From the NCBI GenBank assembly GCA_050330975.1, contig JBHJHK010000232.1:1-21856 (forward strand): a stretch of 21,856 nucleotides of DNA. Direction: 5' to 3'. Position numbers and translations under genes: made by a program. Under the pieces are notes generated by a model. The model was not told where the DNA came from. It ran no database searches and worked only from the letters and a program-made list of their open reading frames with translations. Shown here one piece after another: positions 16,192-21,856 of this stretch (positions within the stretch are counted from its first letter, which is position 1; the number at the start of each line of letters is the position of its first letter). Source of the DNA: JBHJHK01 sp050330975. Lineage in GTDB: Bacteria; Pseudomonadota; Gammaproteobacteria; Competibacterales; Competibacteraceae.

Positions 16192-17433
16192 TTGAAAAAG
16201 CGTTCCCTCGCCCTGCTCTGGGGGGCGTGGGTCCTGTGGGGGGGATTCGCCCCCGAGGCGTTGGCCCATCGCACCAGCGAGAGCTTTCTCCAGCTGGATT
16301 TCACCACCCGCCCCGCCACGGGGCGCTGGGATATCCCCCTGGTGGACTTGGAGTACGCCGTGGGCCTCGACGACGACGGCGACGGGGTCATCACCTGGGG
16401 AGAGCTTCGCCGCCATCGCCTTGCCATCGAGGATTACGCCCTGGTGCGCTTGGACGTGGTCACAGCCCTGGAGCGCTGCGAACTCACCAGCGGGGACTTG
16501 CAGGTGGTCCAGCGCCGCCAAGAGGGCTATGCCGTGCTGTGGTTGACGGTGGACTGCCCAGAGGACCCCGAGGCCCTGGACTATCGGCTGCTGTTCGAGT
16601 TGGATCCCAACCATCGGGGGTTCATCGCCCTCAGCCTTCCGGGGAGCACCACCAGTGCCGGCGTCGGCCCCGACGATCCCCCCTTGGACTTGGTGCTGCC
16701 CTCCTCCTGGCGGGTTTTTGCCGACTTTTGGCGGGAGGGCCTGGCCCACGCCACCGGTGGCGCCGACCACGTGCTGTTCTTGCTGGCGTTGCTGTTGCCC
16801 ATGGTGTTGCGGGGGCCGGGGTTGCCCTCGCCGGGGCGGGCCCTGGCGAGGGTGGCGGTGCTGATCACCGGCTTCACCGCCGCCCACGCCGTCGCCTTGG
16901 GGGTGGCCACCGTCACCGCCGTGGAGGTGGATACCGGGGTGGGGATCGTGGCCATCACGGCGGTAGTGGCGGCCGCCCTCAACGTCTTGCCGCCATTGCC
17001 CTTTGCCCAGACGGCGGTAGTGGTGGGTCTGGGGCTGGTCCACGGCCTGGGGTTTGCCGGGGTGTTGAGCGCTGCGGGTCTAGGCCCCCTCGACCTGGCG
17101 TGGGCCCTGGTGGCCTTTAACCTGGGGGTGGAGTGTGGCCAGCTGGCCCTGGCGTTGGGGTTTTTGCCCCTGTTGTGGTGCCTGGGTTTGGTCTTGGCCA
17201 GGCCTTTATTGCTGTTGCGCGTGGGGTCGACGGCGGTGGCCTGTGGGGCTTGCCTGTGGTTGTGGCTCCAGGAACCCGGCCCCGGGGCGGGGGGGCAAGA
17301 CCGTCAAGCCCCCGTGGCCATCAGCGCCAGCAGTAATCCCCCCACGGCGGCGAGCCAACTCCCCGCCACCCGCAATACCACAGGCCCCACCGTGCCGCGG
17401 CCCTGGAGCCAGTCAGCCAGGCAACTGGGGTAG
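16192..17433 (+). CDS. HupE/UreJ_2-family membrane protein with N-terminal EF-hand loop
   Basis: A GAGGAGG (16175-16181) precedes TTG codons at 16186 and 16192. I chose 16192 (ten-base spacing), giving signal peptide KKRSLALLWGAWVLWGGFAP and mature AHRTSESFLQLDF, the usual 'AH+.S.S' start. The periplasmic domain (about 26-175) contains a perfect EF-hand loop, DDDGDGVITWGE (residues 60-71). About six or seven membrane helices follow with the family's conserved polar residues: HATGGADH (H186, D192, H193; an HX5DH metal motif), AAHAVALG (H232), VHGLGFAG (H284) and FNLGVECGQ (E314). HupE proteins import nickel or cobalt. For this longer family the metal is inferred rather than known. The gene begins 32 bases after the RTX gene. 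After the last helix (about residue 365) a tail of some 50 Pro/Thr/Ser-rich residues overlaps the convergent gene, and the true C-terminus may be earlier. Confidence 0.88.
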   Translation: MKKRSLALLWGAWVLWGGFAPEALAHRTSESFLQLDFTTRPATGRWDIPLVDLEYAVGLDDDGDGVITWGELRRHRLAIEDYALVRLDVVTALERCELTSGDLQVVQRRQEGYAVLWLTVDCPEDPEALDYRLLFELDPNHRGFIALSLPGSTTSAGVGPDDPPLDLVLPSSWRVFADFWREGLAHATGGADHVLFLLALLLPMVLRGPGLPSPGRALARVAVLITGFTAAHAVALGVATVTAVEVDTGVGIVAITAVVAAALNVLPPLPFAQTAVVVGLGLVHGLGFAGVLSAAGLGPLDLAWALVAFNLGVECGQLALALGFLPLLWCLGLVLARPLLLLRVGSTAVACGACLWLWLQEPGPGAGGQDRQAPVAISASSNPPTAASQLPATRNTTGPTVPRPWSQSARQLG

Positions 17434-17978
17434 AAGGCCACGGCCATGGCCCCCAGGGCCAGACCGCTGGCCGTTGCCCCCACCACCAAGGCCCCCTCCC
17501 CTCGGAGTTCGTCGCCGGTTTCAAGGCCCAACCCCAGTCCCAAGACCACCCCGGCGAGGATTTCCCCCGTGGTTCTCAGGCCCAGGGGGTCGGCGGTGCC
17601 CCGGGGCCAGTGGGCGGCGCTACCGGCGCCAAAGCCCACCAGGGCCAAGGGATAGACCCATGCCCAAGGGGCCGACACTCCAAGCCCCCACCAGGGGCCG
17701 CTACTCCCCAAAAGCACCGCCAGCCCCAAGCCCAACAGCCCGGGGGCGGCATTTGGGTGGCCCCGTCGCCCCCACCACAGGCCCAAGGCCACCAGGGCCA
17801 AGCCCTGGCGAGGATCCACCAGGGCGTGGAGCAGTCCGCTCTGGAAGGCGCTGGCGTCGCCCAAGTCGTGGGCCGCCGCCGGGGCCCAGGGGGCGAGGAC
17901 CCCAAGGACCGTGAATATTCCCCCGCCGGGGCCTGGGCCCCGGGCACTTTTCCCCTGGTGACCCCTTTGCGCTACCAT
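17304..17978 (-). CDS. HupE/UreJ-like membrane protein lacking the metal-binding motif
   Basis: Taking ATG at 17978, the protein has 224 residues (a TTG at 18002 would add eight). After a short N-terminus and a hydrophobic segment ending WAPAAAHDLGDASAFQSGLL, where the cleaved 'AH' start is HupE-like, come about six hydrophobic helices rich in Gly, Leu and Ala. The segment GLLHALVDPRQGLALVALGL lines up with the HupE first helix 'GLLHP..G.DH.LAM...GL', but the DH of HX5DH is replaced by RQ. The later parts fit the family only by hydrophobicity and Gly content. It may therefore be a paralogue that lost metal transport or a structural partner. No ribosome binding site is clear. Its last 130 bases overlap the 3' end of the other HupE-like gene on the plus strand. 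It is divergent from the PilZ gene. Confidence 0.62.
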   Translation of the reverse strand: MVAQRGHQGKSARGPGPGGGIFTVLGVLAPWAPAAAHDLGDASAFQSGLLHALVDPRQGLALVALGLWWGRRGHPNAAPGLLGLGLAVLLGSSGPWWGLGVSAPWAWVYPLALVGFGAGSAAHWPRGTADPLGLRTTGEILAGVVLGLGLGLETGDELRGEGALVVGATASGLALGAMAVAFYPSCLADWLQGRGTVGPVVLRVAGSWLAAVGGLLLALMATGA

Positions 17979-18073
17979 GGGCTTTGCGATAGTTGAGTCC
18001 AATGTGAGCCCCCTTGAGGTCCCTTTGCATCCCGTGTCTTCGAGTTCCGTACTAGCTGTGAGTGCTCCGTTCC

Positions 18074-19033
18074 ATGGCCGCCTTTGTTGAGCGGCGTCGC
18101 CAACCGCGCTACCCCATCCACGGCAAGCTGCGCCTCCTGGACTTGAACCAGCGGCCCGTGGGGGTGGTGGTGGATATCAGCCCCGGCGGTCTGTGCCTGG
18201 AATCCCCCCAGGCCATGGCGCCGGGGGTGGAGATTGCCCTGTGGCTCGAGTTGCCCACGGGCAGTGATGCAGAAGCCGTAGAGCAGCACCGCCTGGTGTT
18301 CCAGTGCCTCTGGACCAAGCCCGAGGACGGGGGGCAGGCGCGCCAAGGAGGCCGTGTCGACGCCCTGGACCACGCCCTGTTTGGGGCCATTTTGCGGGCC
18401 ATGGCCCAACTGGAGCCCCCGACCCCCACCGAGCCCTCGACGCCCACCTCCCCGGCCTTCGAACGCGGGCCTCTGGCCGCGGCCTTGGAGCGCCTGACGT
18501 CGGCCTGGGAGCCCCTGTCCCCCCGAGACCGGGAGGCAGTTGCCGCCCGATTCGCCGACCGTTTTGGCGACCTCTTCGACGCCTTGATTCGGGAATTGGA
18601 TGTGGCCCATCCCCCCGCCGCCGCCGATTCGGCGAGCCAGCTCCTGGCGGGCTTGGCGGCGGCCGATGGGCGCCTGGCGCCCCGGGCCGGGGGGCCCAAG
18701 CTCGACAGCGCCCGCTATGAAGCCCTCTTGGACGCCTTGGAGGAGGGGGAGGACCTCGCCCGAAACCTCGGTCCCATGGATGCCGTCTCGGATGCCGAGG
18801 CGGTCGGGGCCCCCGAGCGGATAGAGGTCGTGCGCCAGCGGGGGCGGGTGGTGGCCGTGGTCATCGACGGCCTCACCCGGGAGGAGCTGGTGAGTTACGC
18901 CAGCGTCGAAGCCGCCGAAGCCGCCAATCCCAAGACCCCCCATGTGATCAAGCGCTACGGCAGCCAGCGCCAACTCATCCGTCTCCCCGACGGCACCTTG
19001 TACAGCACCAGCGGCGAACGGCTGATCGGTTAG
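18074..19033 (+). CDS. PilZ domain protein with unrecognised C-terminal region
   Basis: PilZ domains bind cyclic di-GMP. Here both binding motifs are present at the N-terminus: RRQPR (R8-xxx-R12) and DISPGG (D34-x-S-xx-G39), in the normal order and spacing. The PilZ fold should end near residue 95. A Pro/Thr-rich linker (PPTPTEPSTPTSP) follows. Next come a helical region with LERLTSAWEPLSPRDREAV, and a C-terminal beta-like part: ERIEVVRQRGRVVAVVIDGL, then KRYGSQRQLIRLPDGTLYST. That last part is basic and might bind nucleic acid or another partner, but I cannot assign a family. ATG at 18074 is preferred; a GTG four codons upstream is possible and neither has a clear ribosome binding site. The 319-residue protein should be cytoplasmic. 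It converges with alaX-type gene with eight bases between stops. Confidence 0.88.
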   Translation: MAAFVERRRQPRYPIHGKLRLLDLNQRPVGVVVDISPGGLCLESPQAMAPGVEIALWLELPTGSDAEAVEQHRLVFQCLWTKPEDGGQARQGGRVDALDHALFGAILRAMAQLEPPTPTEPSTPTSPAFERGPLAAALERLTSAWEPLSPRDREAVAARFADRFGDLFDALIRELDVAHPPAAADSASQLLAGLAAADGRLAPRAGGPKLDSARYEALLDALEEGEDLARNLGPMDAVSDAEAVGAPERIEVVRQRGRVVAVVIDGLTREELVSYASVEAAEAANPKTPHVIKRYGSQRQLIRLPDGTLYSTSGERLIG

Positions 19034-19041
19034 CTGGCCGC

Positions 19042-19794
19042 CTAGGACGCTGGGGGGTCGTCGACGAAGGCCAGGTTGACTCGGCGGTTGTGGCGGCTCT
19101 TCTTTTCGATCTTTACCACCGCCACTCGACCCACCTCGGCGGTGGTCGCCACATGGGTACCGCCGCAGGGTTGGTAGTCGATGCCTTTGATCTCCACCAT
19201 CCGCACTCGACCCTGGCCCCGGGGGGGCTGGACGGCCATGGTGCGCACCAGCTCTGGGCGGGCGTCTAGCTCGGCCTCGTCGATCCAACCGATGGCCACC
19301 GGGTAGTTGGCGGCGATGCGCTCGTTGAGAGCCTGGGTTAGCGCGTCTTTGTCCAAAGTGGCCTCGGGGAGGTCGAAGTCCAACCGCCCCCGCTCGGCGG
19401 CGATGGAGCCGCCGGTGACCCCGGCCTCTACCAGAGAACACAACAGGTGCAAACAGGTGTGCATGCGCATGTGGCGGTAGCGCCGGGGCCAGTCCAGCTC
19501 CCCCACCACGGCGTCACCAACGGCCAAAGGGGTCTCGGCCCCGCTGGCCGGAGTGGGGGGGGCCAAATGGTGCCAATGGCGTCCCTCGGCGTCCCCCACC
19601 GTGTCCCCCACCGCCCAGCGGCGGCCATCGGCGCGGGTCAAGTGTCCCGTGTCCCCGGGCTGGCCGCCGCTTTTGGCGTAGAACACCGTGCGGTCCAGGG
19701 TGACGGCTGGGCCTTGGGGGGTGTGGTCCACTGCGGTCACCACCGCCTCGCAGCGGGGCAAGTAGGCATCGTCGAGGTAGAGTTTGTCGGTCAT
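19042..19794 (-). CDS. AlaX-type alanyl-tRNA editing protein
   Basis: Free-standing AlaX proteins hydrolyse mischarged Ser-tRNA(Ala) (some also Gly), backing up AlaRS editing. The 250 residues contain an N-terminal OB-like domain with VFYAKSGGQPGDTGHL, corresponding to the conserved 'FYp.gGGQp.D.G', and the editing domain with zinc ligands H112 and H116 in RMHTCLHLL and C210 and H214 in PCGGTHVA. VGRVAVVKIEKKSRHNRRVN near the end is typical of the family. The size fits the AlaX-M class. The start is ATG at 19794, 13 bases after the SDR stop, so the two genes form an operon; no Shine-Dalgarno is obvious and translation may depend on coupling. The open frame extends upstream into the SDR gene, but that part is not conserved. 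Zn2+ binding and all four ligands look intact. Confidence 0.93.
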   Translation of the reverse strand: MTDKLYLDDAYLPRCEAVVTAVDHTPQGPAVTLDRTVFYAKSGGQPGDTGHLTRADGRRWAVGDTVGDAEGRHWHHLAPPTPASGAETPLAVGDAVVGELDWPRRYRHMRMHTCLHLLCSLVEAGVTGGSIAAERGRLDFDLPEATLDKDALTQALNERIAANYPVAIGWIDEAELDARPELVRTMAVQPPRGQGRVRMVEIKGIDYQPCGGTHVATTAEVGRVAVVKIEKKSRHNRRVNLAFVDDPPAS

Positions 19795-19807
19795 GGCAGG
19801 TGATGGG

Positions 19808-20569
19808 CTATAGGGCTGCGGTGTAGCCGCCGTCGATGAACAGCAGTTGGCCGGTGATGTAGGCAGCGGCGGGACTGGCCAGGAATACCACGGCTCCCAC
19901 CAGATCCTCGGGCTTGCCAAAGCGCTTTGCGGGAATGCGGGCCAGCATGGACTGTTGCCAGGCTGCATCGCGGTAAAACGGCTCGGTCATCTGGGTGCGA
20001 AAGTACCCCGGACCGATGGCGTTGACCCGGATCCCCAAGGGGGCCCACTCGGCGGCCAGGCCCCGGGTCATCCCCAAAAGGCCCGTCTTGCTGCTGGAGT
20101 AGGGGACGGCCGTAGGGATGCCCACCTGGGAGGCCAGCGAGCCCAGGTTGACGATGGCACCCCCACGGCCCTGGGCCACCATGGCCTTTGCCGCGGCCTG
20201 GCTGCAGAAAAACGCCCCCTTGAGGTTGGTGTCGACGATGAGGTCCCAGGTGGCCTCGTCCACGTCGAGGCTGGGGCACAGCTGTTCGACCCCGGCGTTG
20301 TTGACCCAGATGTCCACCTGCTCCAGGGCGGCCACGGCCCGGGCCACGGTATCGGTCTCCCGCACGTCCATCAGGGCGCTTTGGTGGTGATCCCCCAGGG
20401 CGGCCAGGGCCCGTTGGGTCTCGGCCAAGGCCTCGGGATCTCGACCCCAGGCAACCACCCGGGCCCCCGCCCGGGCGAGACCTGTGGCGATGGCGCGGCC
20501 CAGGCCCCGGCTGGCGCCGGTGACCACGGCCGTGTGGTGGGATAGATCAAAGGCTGACAGGTCGACCAT
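19808..20569 (-). CDS. Short-chain dehydrogenase/reductase (classical SDR)
   Basis: This 253-residue NAD(P)H-dependent oxidoreductase has the full classical set: the cofactor loop TGASRGLG (residues 17-24), NNAG (90-93), and the catalytic tetrad N115, S144, Y157 and K161 (YSSSK). The C-terminal GPGYFRTQMTEPFY and LLFIDGGYTAAL are those of FabG-like and gluconate 5-dehydrogenase-like SDRs. Arg43 after the second strand (AWGRDP) suggests NADP(H), because no acidic residue sits at that strand's end. The substrate cannot be read from sequence; similarity in style to Gno/KduD sugar-acid dehydrogenases is the best guess. ATG at 20569 is chosen over a TTG four codons upstream, and neither has a clear ribosome binding site. 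It is the first gene of a two-gene unit with the AlaX-type protein. Confidence 0.93.
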   Translation of the reverse strand: MVDLSAFDLSHHTAVVTGASRGLGRAIATGLARAGARVVAWGRDPEALAETQRALAALGDHHQSALMDVRETDTVARAVAALEQVDIWVNNAGVEQLCPSLDVDEATWDLIVDTNLKGAFFCSQAAAKAMVAQGRGGAIVNLGSLASQVGIPTAVPYSSSKTGLLGMTRGLAAEWAPLGIRVNAIGPGYFRTQMTEPFYRDAAWQQSMLARIPAKRFGKPEDLVGAVVFLASPAAAYITGQLLFIDGGYTAAL

Positions 20570-20602
20570 GGGCGATTGCAAGGTGCGGGTTAGCCGTTGT
20601 CA

Positions 20603-20722
20603 TCACTCCCCTGGACGCTCCTTGAGTTGGGCGAGGTTGACGCTGGGGCGGTGTTCTTTGAGAATCTCGGCGGCACCGGAGGTGGCGTTGGCCGAGGGCT
20701 TTAGCTGTCCATGATGCCACAA
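20603..20722 (-). CDS. Possible short gene or 3' remnant (39 residues)
   Basis: A frame from TTG (20722) to TGA (20605-20603) reads GQLKPSANATSGAAEILKEH followed by RPSVNLAQLKERPGE. It looks like a helical, charged protein end rather than random GC-rich sequence. It lies in the 213 bases between the SDR gene (minus) and the chosen glycosyltransferase start (plus), where nothing else is recognised. The upstream in-frame stop is only six codons before the TTG, so it is either a tiny gene or a truncated remnant. No family is recognised and no ribosome binding site is clear. Confidence 0.2.
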   Translation of the reverse strand: MWHHGQLKPSANATSGAAEILKEHRPSVNLAQLKERPGE

Positions 20723-20782
20723 ACCGATGTCGCAACGGCGTTCTCATCGTCCCCCGCCCGTGCGCGGGGGGGAGCGGTCAGC

Positions 20783-21844
20783 GTGAATCCCAAAAACCCC
20801 CGACCTGGGGTCTCCATCGTCATTCCCTGTTGGAACGCCGCAGCCCATGTGGGGGCCGCCATCCAAAGCGCGTTGGCCCAACGCTATCCCTCGGTCGAGG
20901 TCATCGTCGTAGACGACGGTTCAACGGACCAAAGTGGGGCGGTCATCGGCGCCTTTGGCGAGCGCATTCGGGTGGCAACGGGCCCCAACGGCGGCGCTTG
21001 TCGAGCGCGGAACAAAGGGTTGGCCCTGGCCCGGGGCGAGCTGGTGCAGTACCTCGACGCCGACGACCTGTTGTACCCCGACAAGCTGGCCCAGATGGTG
21101 CCGGTGGCCGTGGCCATGGGCCCAAAGCACTTGGCGGTGTGCGATTGGGAGCGCATCGATTTAGGCGGTGGGGCGCCGCGCCGCCAGGCACTGCGCCAAG
21201 TGGGGGACGACACCGTGGTCTGGTGTGCCCACCACGGCCTACAAACGGCATCGCCCCTCCACTGGCGCTGCAACCTGGAGGCCGTGGGGGGCTTCGACGA
21301 GGCTCTGCCCTGTGCCCAGGAGCGGGATCTACACCTGCGCCTAGCCTGCCGGGGCCTTCGTTGGGCCCACGTCCCCGAGGTGCTGGTCCGGGTCCGACGC
21401 CGGGCCCACAGCCTGTCCAGTGACCCGTTGCGGGTGTTTCGCCAACACGCCGCCATCGTGTTGCGGGCCCGGGAGCTGTTGGCGGCCCAGGGGGGGTTGA
21501 GCGACGCCCGGGCCGCCGCCCTGGCGGGGTTGTTGGCCCGGGATGCCCGGTTGTTTTTCCACGCCGGCCAGCTGGCCGAGGCCCGCCGCTACTGGCGACT
21601 GGCCCGGGAAATCCACCCCGGCGGCGGGTTACAACACGCCTACCATCCCCTCCAACGCCCCCTGGTACGCCCCTTGGGGGCAGTGGCCTTCGAGGGGCTC
21701 TTGGTCGTCCTCAAGGTGCCAGTGGTGCTGGGGCGCGCTTTGGCGACCGTCCTTGCGATGGCTGTCCGGAGACGATTCTCCCAGCGTCGCTCCCCGGGCC
21801 CATTCCACCTCAGACGACGCCCTCAACAACGCCCCCCCGACTAA
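20783..21844 (+). CDS. Family 2 glycosyltransferase
   Basis: Family GT2 enzymes transfer sugars from nucleotide donors with inversion, here probably at the inner membrane face for polysaccharide, LPS or protein glycans. From the GTG at 20783 (GGGGAG eight bases upstream) the protein has 353 residues. An in-frame ATG at 20711 would add 24 poorly conserved residues and has no ribosome binding site. The GT-A fold shows VSIVIPCWNAA (10-20), VIVVDDGSTD (40-49), the GGACRARNKGLALARGE segment and the metal-binding DAD (D92-A-D94) in QYLDADDLLYPDKL. A likely acceptor/base region is AVGGFDEALPCAQERDLHLR. After about residue 245 the C-terminus is helical and Arg/Ala-rich, includes one hydrophobic stretch (AFEGLLVVLKVPVVLG), and ends in a very basic tail. 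It is not an obvious part of a larger glycan cluster within the window. TAA stop. Confidence 0.92.
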   Translation: MNPKNPRPGVSIVIPCWNAAAHVGAAIQSALAQRYPSVEVIVVDDGSTDQSGAVIGAFGERIRVATGPNGGACRARNKGLALARGELVQYLDADDLLYPDKLAQMVPVAVAMGPKHLAVCDWERIDLGGGAPRRQALRQVGDDTVVWCAHHGLQTASPLHWRCNLEAVGGFDEALPCAQERDLHLRLACRGLRWAHVPEVLVRVRRRAHSLSSDPLRVFRQHAAIVLRARELLAAQGGLSDARAAALAGLLARDARLFFHAGQLAEARRYWRLAREIHPGGGLQHAYHPLQRPLVRPLGAVAFEGLLVVLKVPVVLGRALATVLAMAVRRRFSQRRSPGPFHLRRRPQQRPPD

Positions 21845-21856
21845 AGACGACGTCCC

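Overview
The window is GC-rich bacterial chromosome with densely packed genes on both strands. Most genes use GGG and CCC codons heavily, so runs of five to nine G or C are common. The gene content points to a proteobacterium: PriA with the 'VDVDP' C-terminus seen in E. coli-like homologues, PxpABC, a PilZ protein, HupE/UreJ-family proteins, and a DUF4214/RTX protein of the type I secretion kind. I lean towards a gammaproteobacterium with low-to-moderate confidence. No marker gene settles it.

Layout, left to right. (1) 1-3516, minus strand: the start of a peptidase C26 (gamma-glutamyl hydrolase-like) gene cut by the window edge, a family 5 peptide-binding protein gene interrupted by one in-frame TAA, and a cryptochrome/photolyase. 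(2) 3541-7031, plus strand: a segment of different base composition with a possible gene remnant, a Na+/phosphate cotransporter, a small coiled-coil protein, a secreted PepSY-like protein, and a class III adenylate cyclase whose frame breaks at a T8 run. (3) 7025-9383, minus: priA with a terminator after it and an apparently leaderless promoter before it. (4) 9516-13622: a secreted cyanophycinase-like peptidase, then the three 5-oxoprolinase genes, with pxpA divergent from pxpBC. (5) 13676-14818: two small secreted proteins on the minus strand, one very rich in His, Gly, Arg and Tyr and built on 12-nt and 42-nt repeats, followed by about 320 bases without a gene. (6) 14819-17978: a DUF4214/RTX protein, a HupE/UreJ_2-type membrane protein with an EF-hand loop, and a second HupE-like membrane protein whose gene runs tail-to-tail into it with 130 bases of overlap. 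(7) 18074-21844: a PilZ protein, a convergent SDR-AlaX pair, and a family 2 glycosyltransferase.

Functional threads. Several genes deal with glutamate-type amides and small peptides: peptidase C26, the peptide-binding protein, the secreted cyanophycinase-like protein and PxpABC. A link among them is inference from proximity, since photolyase, the phosphate segment and priA lie in between. The phosphate transporter, coiled-coil and PepSY-like genes look like one operon. Two genes (binding protein and cyclase) carry single disabling changes while the rest of each reading frame is well preserved. That means recent decay, sequence error, or recoding/slippage.

I found no CRISPR array, intact insertion sequence, rRNA or convincing tRNA. 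I do not see a clearly new multi-gene system. The best leads are the cyclase frame break beside an exact three-heptad duplication, the overlapping HupE-like pair, and the phosphate-transporter operon with its unrecognised small protein.
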